Notes: generated by a model not told the origin, from the sequence alone. A stretch of DNA of 64,000 nucleotides from Streptococcus intermedius SK54 = ATCC 27335 (GCF_000413475.1 NZ_ATFK01000006.1:1-64000), one strand, 5' to 3'. Shown: positions 26,299-35,436, counted from the stretch's first letter. Program-made: numbers and translations.

Positions 26299-27489
26299 TC
26301 AATTATTTGAATTTAAATCTTTTGTAGATTTTGTAAGTTTAATGGTGGTGGTTGTTTCTTTTCCATTACGATAAAATGTAATTTTTATATCATCACCAAT
26401 TGAATGTTTGTATAAAGCAGATTGTAAATCATTTGCTGAGGAAATGTCTTTTCCATCTATCTTTGTAATAACATCATATTTTTGAAGTTTTCCTGCTGCA
26501 GGCATTCCAGACTGAGCTGAACGAACAACAACTCCTGCAGTCACTTTTGCTGGAAGTTTCAAACGTGATAAATCAGAACTAGATAGATTACTAATATCAA
26601 TCATTTGAATTCCTAAAGCTGGTCGCGTAACTGCTCCGTTTGATTCCAATTGGCTGATGATGTTGGTGACATCATTAGATGGAATAGCAAAACCTAATCC
26701 CTCTACAGATGTTCCACGATTACTAGCAATTTTACTTGAAGTAATACCAATAACTTGCCCTTGGATATTTACAAGTGGACCACCAGAATTCCCAGGATTA
26801 ATCGCTGTATCTGTTTGAATAGCCTGAGTAGAGATAGTTTGACCATCTTCAGATTTTAAAGACACATTACGATTTAAGCTAGAAATAATTCCTTGAGTAA
26901 CAGTATTTGCATAATTTGATCCAAGTGGGCTACCAATAGCAATAGCAGTTTCTCCAACAGTTAATTTACTAGAATCACCAAATTCAGCAACTGACTTGAC
27001 TTTGCTCGCACTAATACGGACGACAGAAATATCTGAGTAAGTATCTGAGCCTACGATTTCTCCTGGAACTTTGTTACCATCCGCTAAACGAATATCCACT
27101 TTACTAGCACCATTAATAACATGAGTATTAGTTACAAGATAGGCATACTTACTGTCTTTTTTATAAATAACCCCTGAACCTTCGCTTGCTACTCTTTGTG
27201 AGTTATTATTGTTACTATTAAAGTCATCATTTCCAAAAATGCTATTTTGAGATTTATTATTAGCATAGGTAATAACAGAAACAACAGCATCCTTTACTTT
27301 ATTGACAGCCTGTGTTGTAGAATTGGTATTTTTATAAGATGTAGTAACATGGTTAACCTTAGTAGTAGTTGTGTTGTTTTTATTTAATTTTGAAGAAGTT
27401 ACATTTCCTAATAAACCACCAATAAAACCTATAGCTAAGACCATGAAAAGCCATAAGAATTTTTGTGTGAAATTTGAAGAGTTTTTCAT
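26299..27489 (-). CDS. htrA: Surface serine protease HtrA (DegP family)
   Basis: Membrane-anchored quality-control protease; in pneumococcus it degrades misfolded exported proteins and extracellular competence pheromone. The 396-residue protein has one transmembrane anchor (about 11-30), a trypsin-like domain with catalytic His (TNTHVING), Asp (YSDISVVRI) and Ser (PGNSGGP), and a C-terminal PDZ domain. A strong ribosome-binding site (AGGAGG) precedes ATG. The promoter carries a CiaR-type box. Its place beside parB and comCDE is conserved. Confidence 0.96.
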   Translation of the reverse strand: MKNSSNFTQKFLWLFMVLAIGFIGGLLGNVTSSKLNKNNTTTTKVNHVTTSYKNTNSTTQAVNKVKDAVVSVITYANNKSQNSIFGNDDFNSNNNNSQRVASEGSGVIYKKDSKYAYLVTNTHVINGASKVDIRLADGNKVPGEIVGSDTYSDISVVRISASKVKSVAEFGDSSKLTVGETAIAIGSPLGSNYANTVTQGIISSLNRNVSLKSEDGQTISTQAIQTDTAINPGNSGGPLVNIQGQVIGITSSKIASNRGTSVEGLGFAIPSNDVTNIISQLESNGAVTRPALGIQMIDISNLSSSDLSRLKLPAKVTAGVVVRSAQSGMPAAGKLQKYDVITKIDGKDISSANDLQSALYKHSIGDDIKITFYRNGKETTTTIKLTKSTKDLNSNN

Positions 27490-27519
27490 ATTTTCCTCCT
27501 AGTTATTTCAATTACTGAA

Positions 27520-27552
27520 AGTATAAATAATTTATCTTAATTATAACTTAAA
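27520..27552 (-). promoter_or_regulatory. htrA promoter with CiaR box
   Basis: On the minus strand TTTAAG (27547-27552), 5 bp, then ATTAAG (27536-27541) matches the CiaR direct repeat NTTAAG-N5-WTTAAG. It is followed after exactly 10 bp by a -10 TATACT (27520-27525). This repeat and spacing are those reported for pneumococcal CiaR-activated promoters, which include htrA. Confidence 0.82.
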
Positions 27553-27560
27553 TATTAAGT

Positions 27561-27678
27561 TTTTCCACAAATTGTGGAAAACTTTTAAAAACTGTGAGTT
27601 TCTTAGTGATTTATAAGGTTTTTGAAAGAATATTTAATTTGTTATTATGTGAATAAGATGTGAAATAATTGTGGATAT
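27561..27678. other. Second DnaA-box cluster in the htrA-rlmH spacer
   Basis: An inverted pair of TTTTCCACA boxes (27561-27569 plus, 27573-27581 minus) is followed by minus-strand TTATTCACA at 27648-27656 and ATATCCACA at 27670-27678. The cluster is 2.2 kb from the main origin spacer. It could titrate DnaA or link htrA and rlmH transcription to replication state. Confidence 0.65.
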
Positions 27679-27692
27679 GGTAAAATAAAAAT

Positions 27693-28172
27693 ATGAAAAT
27701 AAAACTTGTAACTGTTGGAAAACTAAAAGAAAAATACCTTAAAGATGGAATTTCAGAGTATACTAAACGGCTGAACCGCTTTACTAAGTTTGATATAATT
27801 GAACTTCCAGATGAAAAAACACCAGATAAAGCAAGCCACTTAGAAAATCAACAAATTCTTGATAAAGAAGGAGCTCGTATTTTATCAAAACTAGCTGATA
27901 AAGAATTTGTGATTGTTTTAGCTATTGAAGGTCAACAATTTCCATCAGAAAAATTTAGTAAGATATTAAGTGATATAACTATTCGTGGAATCTCAGATAT
28001 TACTTTTGTAATTGGAGGAAGCCTTGGTTTATCTACTGCTGTTAAAAAAAGAGCTAATTTATTAATGAGTTTTGGAAAATTGACTCTTCCTCATCAATTA
28101 ATGCGATTGGTTTTAGTAGAACAAATTTATCGAGCGTTTATGATTCAACAAGGAAGTCCTTATCACAAGTAA
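27693..28172 (+). CDS. rlmH: 23S rRNA pseudouridine-1915 N3-methyltransferase RlmH
   Basis: SPOUT-class methyltransferase that modifies pseudouridine 1915 in helix 69 of 23S rRNA on 70S ribosomes. The 159-residue protein has the family C-terminus: [30 protein letters not shown] and terminal GSPYHK. It lies divergent from htrA and upstream of tRNA-Arg and comC, as in pneumococcus. Confidence 0.97.
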   Translation: MKIKLVTVGKLKEKYLKDGISEYTKRLNRFTKFDIIELPDEKTPDKASHLENQQILDKEGARILSKLADKEFVIVLAIEGQQFPSEKFSKILSDITIRGISDITFVIGGSLGLSTAVKKRANLLMSFGKLTLPHQLMRLVLVEQIYRAFMIQQGSPYHK

Positions 28173-28214
28173 TCTTGACGTTATAGGCTTTTTTTGTTAA
28201 AATGATAGAGCATT

Positions 28215-28288
28215 GGTCTCATAGCTCAGCTGGATAGAGCATTCGCCTTCTAAGCGAACGGTCGCAGGTTCGAATCCTGCTGGGATCA
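28215..28288 (+). tRNA. tRNA-Arg (anticodon TCT)
   Basis: The acceptor GGTCTCA pairs with TGGGATC and the anticodon loop CTTCTAA carries TCT. It separates rlmH from comC. A hairpin terminator follows directly. Confidence 0.95.
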
Positions 28289-28298
28289 TATAAGTTTT

Positions 28299-28325
28299 AG
28301 GCACGAAAGAGGCGTGCCTTTTTCT
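28299..28325 (+). terminator. Terminator after tRNA-Arg
   Basis: AGGCACG and CGTGCCT form a 7-bp stem with a 7-nt loop, followed by a T-tract. It insulates the comC promoter from upstream transcription. Confidence 0.8.
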
Positions 28326-28344
28326 TATCTGTGCAAAAAGTCTT

Positions 28345-28407
28345 TTGAGATGTAAAAATGTATCGTTTAGAAATTTTTTTAATTTAGTTATCAAGATTTT
28401 GTATAAT
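28345..28407 (+). promoter_or_regulatory. comCDE promoter with ComE-box-like repeats
   Basis: TTGAGA (28345-28350) and TTTAGA (28366-28371) are spaced 21 bp apart, like the two halves of a pneumococcal ComE site. A good -10 TATAAT lies at 28402-28407, 30 bp after the second repeat. There is no -35 match. The same phasing and distance are seen at comX. Confidence 0.6.
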
Positions 28408-28448
28408 TTTCTTGTAAGGTTTCTTACAAAAAATATTAAGGAGAAATT

Positions 28449-28595
28449 ATGAAAAAGTTGTTTGCTAAAAAAGAGGTAGTAAAAAAGGAAGTTGTGAAAT
28501 TTAAAGAGTTAAATGATGAACAGTTAGATAAAGTTATTGGTGGGGATAGTCGAATCAGAATGGGATTTGATTTTTCTAAACTTTTTGGTAAATAA
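28449..28595 (+). CDS. comC: Competence-stimulating peptide precursor ComC
   Basis: A 48-residue precursor with a 32-residue double-glycine leader (ending LDKVIGG) and a predicted mature pheromone DSRIRMGFDFSKLFGK. ComAB-type exporters, not in this window, cleave after GG. The mature sequence has the usual acidic first residue and basic end. From memory it equals the pheromone of anginosus-group strains. A strong ribosome-binding site (AAGGAG) precedes ATG. comD and comE follow, so this is a complete comCDE operon between tRNA genes. Confidence 0.95.
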   Translation: MKKLFAKKEVVKKEVVKFKELNDEQLDKVIGGDSRIRMGFDFSKLFGK

Positions 28596-28611
28596 ATGTT
28601 CAGGAGTAAGT

Positions 28612-29937
28612 ATGGTGAAAATAGAATTTATATATTGGGTTATATTCTCCATTATAGAAGCTATTTCTGTTGTATATTGTTATAAGAAGATAAGTAGAGT
28701 GAATAAAGTGAATATTCACTTTACTTTATTATGTTTAGGAATTGTATTTTTGACTGATTTTACTACAATAATACATTATTCGGTTAGATATATAATGTTT
28801 TTTATTCAACCATTATTTTTTTATTTATACTTTGTTAAAGTAAAAAAAGTTAAAAAACATTCGTCTTTATTTTTAGCACTATTTTTATCTTTAGCTGTAT
28901 CAGGTTCTGAAACCTTCTTTTCAGTTATTATTTCTTCTGTTACAGGTGATAAGTTTGTTGATAGATATTGGGGATTGTTCTATATTTTTATTAATATTAT
29001 TTCTTTAGTTTTCATTTTAAAAGCAATTGATTATTTTAAGTTTAATTTTAAATATTTTAAAAAGATAGATTTTAAAGAAAATATTGTACAATTAAATTTT
29101 TATCTATTATTTATTCATCTTTTATTAAATATATCGCATTGGCTTAGTAACATGAAAAATTTAAATAGTTTTTCTAGTATGATTGCTACAATTTGCTTTT
29201 TAATGTTTATGTCAATTTTGTTCTACTTACAATCTATTCGCGAAAAATATGAAAAAGAAGAACAAATTAAGCAAAAAGAACAGGAGCAACTGCAATTACA
29301 AAAATATACAGATGAAATTGTTAATCTGTATAATGAAATTCGAGGTTTTCGTCATGATTATGGTGGGATGTTGGCAAGTTTTCAATCAGCTATTCATACA
29401 GGTGATATAAAAGAAGTGGAGCGAATCTATCAGGAGGTTCTCGTAAATGCTAATTTACAGCTTCGTTCTGATAAATATACGTATTTTGATTTAAATAATG
29501 TTGGAGATTCAGCACTTAGAAGTGTTATGACGCAAACATTGTTTAAGGCACGAGATTACAATATAGAATTAATATTTGAAGTAAAAGATTTTGTTAAACC
29601 TTTGCCAATTAAATTGTTAGATTTGGTTAGAATGACAAGTGTCCTTTTAAATAATGCAATAGAGGGAGCGGCAGAAAGTTATCAAAAAACGCTGAATGTT
29701 TCTTTAGTAGATCTGGATACAGAAACGATCTTAGTTATTCAAAATTCACGTAAGAAAAGACCTCTAGATTTGGAAGAAATTTACCAAACTGATTTTTCAA
29801 CAAAGGGTGTGGGACGCGGTTTAGGTTTAAGTAATATTAAAGAAATTATTAATAACTATGAAGGAATTATTCTGGATACTAAAATCGAAGATGAATATTT
29901 TATACAAGCAATGAGAGTAAGGAAAGAAGGTTTATAA
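28612..29937 (+). CDS. comD: Competence histidine kinase ComD
   Basis: Membrane receptor for the competence pheromone, HPK10-type kinase. The 441-residue protein has six or so N-terminal transmembrane helices (about 1-210), a coiled-coil linker rich in Q and E (about 213-235), the phosphoacceptor histidine in RGFRHDYGGM, and an ATPase domain with NNAIEGAAE and GVGRGLGL. Start: ATG at 28612 has AGGAG 6 bp upstream; the longer open frame overlaps comC and is not used. Its stop overlaps the comE start by one base. Confidence 0.94.
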   Translation: MVKIEFIYWVIFSIIEAISVVYCYKKISRVNKVNIHFTLLCLGIVFLTDFTTIIHYSVRYIMFFIQPLFFYLYFVKVKKVKKHSSLFLALFLSLAVSGSETFFSVIISSVTGDKFVDRYWGLFYIFINIISLVFILKAIDYFKFNFKYFKKIDFKENIVQLNFYLLFIHLLLNISHWLSNMKNLNSFSSMIATICFLMFMSILFYLQSIREKYEKEEQIKQKEQEQLQLQKYTDEIVNLYNEIRGFRHDYGGMLASFQSAIHTGDIKEVERIYQEVLVNANLQLRSDKYTYFDLNNVGDSALRSVMTQTLFKARDYNIELIFEVKDFVKPLPIKLLDLVRMTSVLLNNAIEGAAESYQKTLNVSLVDLDTETILVIQNSRKKRPLDLEEIYQTDFSTKGVGRGLGLSNIKEIINNYEGIILDTKIEDEYFIQAMRVRKEGL

Positions 29938-30686
29938 TGAAAGTATTAGTATTAGAAGATGAAATTTCACATCAAGTAAGAATGGAAACAACTTTGGCAG
30001 AGATTGCAAAAGAAATGGGAATTTCTATCAAAGTTAAAGTAACTGGAAAAATAAGAGAATTTAAAGAATATATTGAGAATGATGAAGTAAATCAATTATA
30101 CTTTTTAGATATTGATATTAAAGGGGAAGAGACAAAAGGTTTAGAAATAGCAAAATTTATACGTCATCATAATCCGTATGCTATTATTGTTTTTGTTACA
30201 ACGAAATCAGAATTTGCTACTATGACTTTTAAATATAAAGTTTCTGCACTAGATTTTGTTGATAAAAATTTGAATGATGTTGCTTTTAAAAAACATATAA
30301 AAGATAATATCGAGTATACAAAAGCAACGTTGATTGAAAATAAAGATATGGTTGATTATTTTGAATATAGTTTTCGTGGTGGAGAAGTTAGAATGCCATT
30401 TAATGATATTTTATATATTGAAACGACAGGTTCTTCTCATAAATTAAGAATTGTAGGTAAAAACTTTTTTAAAGAATTTTATGGTACTATTGCAGATATT
30501 CAAGAAAAAGACAAGGAGACACAGCGTTTCTTTTCACCTCATAAATCTTATTTAGTTAATATTGGAAATATTAAGAGTTATGACAAAAAAATGAAAGAAA
30601 TTATTTTTTATGAAGATCACCGTTGCCCAATTACTCGAATGAAAATTGGAAAGTTGAAAACTATTTTAGAGGAGTCAAAAGGATGA
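29937..30686 (+). CDS. comE: Competence response regulator ComE
   Basis: Activates comCDE, comX and other early competence genes once phosphorylated by ComD. The 249-residue protein has an N-terminal receiver (phosphoacceptor Asp in YFLDIDIKG near residue 58, Lys in TTKSE) and a C-terminal LytTR DNA-binding domain (about 140-245). Translation is coupled to comD. The gene is followed by the tRNA-Glu promoter. Confidence 0.95.
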   Translation: MKVLVLEDEISHQVRMETTLAEIAKEMGISIKVKVTGKIREFKEYIENDEVNQLYFLDIDIKGEETKGLEIAKFIRHHNPYAIIVFVTTKSEFATMTFKYKVSALDFVDKNLNDVAFKKHIKDNIEYTKATLIENKDMVDYFEYSFRGGEVRMPFNDILYIETTGSSHKLRIVGKNFFKEFYGTIADIQEKDKETQRFFSPHKSYLVNIGNIKSYDKKMKEIIFYEDHRCPITRMKIGKLKTILEESKG

Positions 30687-30715
30687 ATAAAAACTAAATT
30701 TTTAAATAAAAACTA

Positions 30716-30743
30716 TTGACAAAGTTTTCCAAACTGGTATAAT
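30716..30743 (+). promoter_or_regulatory. Promoter of tRNA-Glu and tRNA-Asn
   Basis: TTGACA (30716-30721), a 16-bp spacer and an extended -10 TGGTATAAT ending at 30743. It lies about 28 bp upstream of tRNA-Glu and is the best consensus promoter in this part of the window. Confidence 0.85.
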
Positions 30744-30771
30744 AGTATATGTTCTGTGAAAGAGCATATAT

Positions 30772-30843
30772 GGTCCGTTGGTCAAGGGGTTAAGACACCG
30801 CCTTTTCACGGCGGTAACACGGGTTCGAATCCCGTACGGACTA
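30772..30843 (+). tRNA. tRNA-Glu (anticodon TTC)
   Basis: The acceptor GGTCCGT pairs with ACGGACT, and the anticodon loop TTTTCAC carries TTC. It lies downstream of comE under its own promoter. Confidence 0.95.
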
Positions 30844-30848
30844 TATTA

Positions 30849-30922
30849 TCCGGCATAGCTCAGTTGGTAGTAGCGCATGACTGTTAATCATGATGTCGTA
30901 GGTTCGAGTCCTACTGCCGGAG
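30849..30922 (+). tRNA. tRNA-Asn (anticodon GTT)
   Basis: The acceptor TCCGGCA pairs with TGCCGGA, and the anticodon loop CTGTTAA carries GTT. Co-transcribed with tRNA-Glu, 5 bp away. Confidence 0.95.
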
Positions 30923-30926
30923 CTAC

Positions 30927-30952
30927 AAAGCATTCATAAAGGATGCTTTTTT
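30927..30952 (+). terminator. Terminator after tRNA-Asn
   Basis: Stem AAGCAT / ATGCTT followed by T6 ends the tRNA-Glu/Asn transcript. Confidence 0.7.
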
Positions 30953-30970
30953 ATATTAGTAATATATAAT

Positions 30971-31006
30971 AAAACCCAAACTGTCTTTTTGTTCAGTTTG
31001 GGTTTT
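30971..31006. terminator. Bidirectional terminator between tRNA-Asn and YfhO gene
   Basis: AAAACCCAAACTG (30971-30983) is perfectly repeated in inverse at 30994-31006 with a 10-nt loop and A/T runs on both sides. On the minus strand it immediately follows the stop of the YfhO-family gene. Confidence 0.85.
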
Positions 31007-31009
31007 TAA

Positions 31010-33586
31010 TTATAACAATTTTTTCTTTCGTATCTTATTATAAATAATAAAGAATGAGATTCCAGATAAAAATGCTATACTACCTTCTTTTAGACCATTC
31101 GGGATAAATGTCAATTTAATTTTTCCCTCTCCTTTTTTTACATTAACCTTCATAAAGCCATTCTGCGCTCTTGAAATTTTGATTGTTTTCCCATTTTGCG
31201 TTGCAGACCAACCTTTATCATAAGGAATGGTGAAGAATAAAGAACTATTTCGTTGAGCTTGATAATATGCTGTTATTGTATTATGTTTTGTTGTTACTGA
31301 TACTTTTTGTTGTTGAATCTTGTTTATTGCTTGTTGAAAACGATTTGTGTCAAGAGTATAAAATTCAGGACTATCAAACGAAACTTTTGAATTATATGGA
31401 AAAGTTACTTTTACAGTTATGGTTTGCTTTTGATTAAAGTATCCAAGATTAAAAAAAGGAAAGACATTATTAGTACCATAATGCATTTTTTGATTGTTGT
31501 TTACAGTTATGTCAACTGATTTTTGGTTGTCATTTGAGAAAGTTAAGTTTGGTAAAGTTAAATAAACTTGACTATTTGCTCGAACTTCTAAAGTATAAGT
31601 GACACTGGCAAAAGAATCATGACCATTTTTATCTACTTCTGCAACTATTCTATTTCCAACTTGTTTGACATTATGAGTCTTTAGAGAAAACAATCTATGA
31701 TAGTATTTTAAATTTAATCCAGAAAGTTGATTGAGAAAATGAGTTTGATTATCTAACGTTAAATGATTAAACTTTACATCTTTGTAAATTGAATTTGTTA
31801 GAAATGCTAGTGAATTAGCATTTCTATTTTCATAGAGTGTTAAATTATCTTTAGTCTTAATAGACGAAAAACCATATTTCTGAGGATTATTTGTTGAAAT
31901 ATTATATTTTACTCCTAATAAGCTATCCATAATAATACTATTATTTTGATAACGTAAATTTAAATTTGTTCCAGATGATTTAAAACCAAGTTTATCAAGA
32001 ATAGAACTAGCCACAGTATTACGAACAGAAGAAAATTGAGAGATACCATTATAATTGTACTTCATGCTATCATTTCCAGTTTGAATAGCCAATTTTTCAG
32101 TTCTAAAGAAATTTAAATTTTTCTTTTTACTATATTTAACAAGCGAATCAATAGATGTTAAATCTTGTTCATAAGCATTCCTACTTGCAAAGATCCATTC
32201 CTTTGCAATTCCTTCAATTTGATAAAAGCTATTTAAACTGAGTTCAAAACAAACAAATAATAAAGTAGAAACTGTAAATATTTTAGAAGGGATATATTTT
32301 TTTGTATAAGCCCAAAAAATTAAAAGATAAGCGACTAAAAATTCTAATGTTAAGATAAAATTAACAGAACCTAAAAATTTGTAATGTTTCTTAAAAATAA
32401 AAGTAGAAATAAACCCAAATCCTAAGATAGAAAAACTAACTAGAATATTTGTTAGTTTAAATTCCTTTAGGCGTTCTAAACTTTCTGCAGCTAAGAAGAT
32501 AATGACAATGGAAAATGTCCAAGAATAACGATGTAGAAACATATTTGGAGCATGCATGCCTTGCCAAAATAAATCTAATGGTTGTAAATAAAAACTAGAT
32601 ACTAAAATCGTAATTAAAATAAAGTAAGCAAGTTTCACGTGAAACTTAATAGATTGTAATGTAAAAAATAGAACTGCTAACAATAATGGAATGAGGCCAA
32701 CATATATCATTGGAATAGATCCATATTTAGTGGTGTCAAACGAACCAATAAAATTTTTAGCAAAAATATCTAAGTACCAGCTTTTTTCAGTTAGTAAAGT
32801 TGTCACCTTTGTCAATTTTTCACCATGCGTTTTTAAATCTAAAAAGGTTGGTAAAATCATAATGAGACTTGTTATTCCAGATAAGATTGATATAACTGTA
32901 AAATCTAGAAAAGATTTAATTCTAGTTTTAAAATTCCATGAAATTTGAACAAAATACCATAGAGTCAGAAAAATGACCATCATGTATCCAAAATAATAAT
33001 TTTGAATAAAAAGGATTGACAAAGATGTAAAGTAAAGAATACGTTTATTTTGAACAATTAATTGGTGTAAACCAAGTAAAATTAGTGGAATAATAATAAA
33101 AATATCTAACCAAGTTTTTATTTCAAGTTGACTAACTGCAAAACTCATTAAAGAATAGGATGTTGACAGTATTAAAATATAATAAGGACAAATTTTTTTG
33201 AATATATTTTTAATGCTTATGAAACAAGTCAATCCCATCAAACCAAACTTTATCAGAGTAAATAAATATACTGCATCTGGCATATTTTTTAAATTGAAAA
33301 AGTAAACTAAAGGTGATAAAAAACTTCCAAGATAATAGCTAGATAAAGCATAAAAATTTAATCCAAGTCCACTTGTAAATGTATAAAAAATACTGTCTGT
33401 ACCATGCAAAATATTTCTTAAAGTAACATCGAAAATGACATACTGATGAAAACCATCTCCCAAAAGTGGAGAAGTGTCACTTTTCCAATAAATTCCATTT
33501 ATAAAATAAGTTAAAAACATGATAAAAAATGGGATAAAAAATGCAAATAGATAATAAGGTTTAAGAAGTTTTTTGATTTTTTTCAT
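31010..33586 (-). CDS. YfhO-family integral membrane protein
   Basis: An 858-residue protein with about 12 or more hydrophobic helices across residues 10-440, then a large hydrophilic, probably extracellular domain (about 450-830), and a final membrane segment before a KIRKKKLL tail. The layout is that of the YfhO/PMT-like glycosyltransferase group; in Listeria and Bacillus related proteins glycosylate lipoteichoic or wall teichoic acid. Substrate here is unknown. It is a monocistronic unit with its own terminator and is notably AT-rich. A parS-like site lies inside (32631-32646). Confidence 0.78.
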   Translation of the reverse strand: MKKIKKLLKPYYLFAFFIPFFIMFLTYFINGIYWKSDTSPLLGDGFHQYVIFDVTLRNILHGTDSIFYTFTSGLGLNFYALSSYYLGSFLSPLVYFFNLKNMPDAVYLFTLIKFGLMGLTCFISIKNIFKKICPYYILILSTSYSLMSFAVSQLEIKTWLDIFIIIPLILLGLHQLIVQNKRILYFTSLSILFIQNYYFGYMMVIFLTLWYFVQISWNFKTRIKSFLDFTVISILSGITSLIMILPTFLDLKTHGEKLTKVTTLLTEKSWYLDIFAKNFIGSFDTTKYGSIPMIYVGLIPLLLAVLFFTLQSIKFHVKLAYFILITILVSSFYLQPLDLFWQGMHAPNMFLHRYSWTFSIVIIFLAAESLERLKEFKLTNILVSFSILGFGFISTFIFKKHYKFLGSVNFILTLEFLVAYLLIFWAYTKKYIPSKIFTVSTLLFVCFELSLNSFYQIEGIAKEWIFASRNAYEQDLTSIDSLVKYSKKKNLNFFRTEKLAIQTGNDSMKYNYNGISQFSSVRNTVASSILDKLGFKSSGTNLNLRYQNNSIIMDSLLGVKYNISTNNPQKYGFSSIKTKDNLTLYENRNANSLAFLTNSIYKDVKFNHLTLDNQTHFLNQLSGLNLKYYHRLFSLKTHNVKQVGNRIVAEVDKNGHDSFASVTYTLEVRANSQVYLTLPNLTFSNDNQKSVDITVNNNQKMHYGTNNVFPFFNLGYFNQKQTITVKVTFPYNSKVSFDSPEFYTLDTNRFQQAINKIQQQKVSVTTKHNTITAYYQAQRNSSLFFTIPYDKGWSATQNGKTIKISRAQNGFMKVNVKKGEGKIKLTFIPNGLKEGSIAFLSGISFFIIYNKIRKKKLL
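32631..32646. promoter_or_regulatory. parS-like site inside the YfhO gene
   Basis: AGTTTCACGTGAAACT keeps the 14-bp parS core GTTTCACGTGAAAC and is a perfect palindrome, changed only in the outermost pair. It lies about 7.3 kb from the dnaA-parB spacer. Confidence 0.85.
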
Positions 33587-33659
33587 AGGTTATGATAAAT
33601 AATAAAATGCTAAAAATTAAGGAACTGAATCTTTTATCAGCTCCTACTGTCGAAAAGGT

Positions 33660-35282
33660 TTAATCTTTCCAAAGGTTCTTGACTTTTTCTTGTACTTCTT
33701 GATTTTCTAAAAATTCATCATAGGTTTCATCAATTCGGTCAATGACACCCTTTTTAGAAAGAACAATAATATGATTAGCAAGTGTTTGGATAAATTCATG
33801 ATCATGACTAGCAAAAATAATAGATTCTTTAAAATTTTTCAGACCATCATTTAGGCTAGAAATAGATTCTAAGTCTAAGTGATTAGTTGGATCATCTAAT
33901 ATCAAAACGTTTGATTTGAGAAGCATGAGTTTTGATAACATGACACGAACCTTTTCCCCACCTGATAAAACATTGACAGATTTGTTAACTTCATCACCAG
34001 AGAAAAGCATACGCCCTAAGAACCCTCGAAGGAAAGTATTGTCATCTTCTTCTTTACTTGCAAATTGACGGAGCCAGTCAAGAATAGATTCCCCACTAGC
34101 AAAGTCTTTGCTAGTGTCTTTTGGTAGATAAGATTGACTAGTTGTAACACCCCATTTTACAGTTCCTTCATAGTCAATATCTCCCATAATAGCTCGAATC
34201 AAAGCAGTTGTTTGAAGGTCGTTTTGTCCAATCAAGGCTGTCTTATCTCCAGGACGCAGAATGAAGCTGATATTATCAAGAATAATATCACCGTCAATCT
34301 TGACAGAAAGGTTTTCAACTGTTAAGAGGTCATTTCCAATTTCACGTTCTGCTTTGAAATTAATAAATGGGTATTTGCGGCTGGATGGGACAATTTCTTC
34401 CAATTCAATTTTGTCCAGCATTTTTTTACGAGAAGTTGCTTGCTTTGATTTGGAAGCATTAGCAGAGAAGCGAGCAACGAATTCTTGTAGTTGCTTTATT
34501 TTTTCTTCAGCTTTAGCATTTCGGTCTGCTAAGAGTTTAGCAGCTAATTCACTAGATTCTTTCCAGAAGTCATAATTACCAACATAAAGTTTGATTTTAC
34601 CGAAGTCTAAATCAGCCATATGGGTACATACTTTATTAAGAAAGTGACGATCGTGAGATACAACAATAACAGTATTTTCAAAATCAATCAAAAAATCTTC
34701 TAACCAAGAGATGGATTGAATGTCAAGGCCATTTGTTGGTTCATCTAGTAATAGAACATCTGGTTTACCAAATAGAGCTTTAGCAAGGAGAACTTTTACT
34801 TTATCTCCATTTGATAATTCGTTCATATTTTGGTAGTGGAGGGTTTCAGGAATATGAAGATTTTGTAGCAATTGAGAAGCTTCGGTTTCAGCTTCCCAGC
34901 CGCCTAATTCAGCAAATTCACCTTCTAACTCAGCTGCTCGGACACCATCTTCATCAGAAAAATCAGGTTTCATATAAATGGTATCTTTTTCTTTCATAAT
35001 ATTATAAAGATGCTCGTTTCCCATGATAACTACGTCAATCACTCGATTTTCTTCATAGTCAAAGTGATTTTGTCGAAGGACTGAAAGACGTTCATCAGGC
35101 CCGAGTGAGATGCTTCCAGTAGTTGGTTCGATATCCCCAGCTAGGATTTTTAAAAACGTTGATTTTCCGGCACCATTAGCACCAATTAAACCATAGGTAT
35201 TTCCTTTTGTAAATTTGATATTGACATCATCAAATAATTTTCGATCACTAAATCGTAGTGAGACATCTGATACTGTAAGCAA
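33660..35282 (-). CDS. ABC-F family ATPase (YbiT-like)
   Basis: A soluble twin-ABC protein of 540 residues with no membrane domain; ABC-F proteins act on the ribosome. The first ABC has Walker A GANGAGKST (near 34-42), LSNGDK signature and LLLDEPTNGLD. A linker of about 70 residues follows. The second ABC has LSGGEK and LILDDPTNHLD, but its P-loop is altered to GQNDLQTTA, lacking the GK[ST] lysine. The same change is typical of the YbiT-like subgroup as I recall. It is not one of the classical antibiotic-resistance ABC-F types by sequence impression. Confidence 0.9.
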   Translation of the reverse strand: MLTVSDVSLRFSDRKLFDDVNIKFTKGNTYGLIGANGAGKSTFLKILAGDIEPTTGSISLGPDERLSVLRQNHFDYEENRVIDVVIMGNEHLYNIMKEKDTIYMKPDFSDEDGVRAAELEGEFAELGGWEAETEASQLLQNLHIPETLHYQNMNELSNGDKVKVLLAKALFGKPDVLLLDEPTNGLDIQSISWLEDFLIDFENTVIVVSHDRHFLNKVCTHMADLDFGKIKLYVGNYDFWKESSELAAKLLADRNAKAEEKIKQLQEFVARFSANASKSKQATSRKKMLDKIELEEIVPSSRKYPFINFKAEREIGNDLLTVENLSVKIDGDIILDNISFILRPGDKTALIGQNDLQTTALIRAIMGDIDYEGTVKWGVTTSQSYLPKDTSKDFASGESILDWLRQFASKEEDDNTFLRGFLGRMLFSGDEVNKSVNVLSGGEKVRVMLSKLMLLKSNVLILDDPTNHLDLESISSLNDGLKNFKESIIFASHDHEFIQTLANHIIVLSKKGVIDRIDETYDEFLENQEVQEKVKNLWKD

Positions 35283-35436
35283 TGTTTTTCTCCTAATTCT
35301 GTAATTAGTTTCATTTTACTAGAAAATTTGACTTTTTTCAAATGATTCAGGGATAAAATATTACATTTTAGAATAGAGTGAAGTATGAAAAATAAATTCA
35401 TGTATAATAAATTTATAAAGTTTTTAGGAGGAAAAA

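Noticed and set aside
28537..28611. Longer N-terminus for ComD
   Set aside because: The extension overlaps comC in another frame; ATG at 28612 has a proper AGGAG and gives the family-like start.
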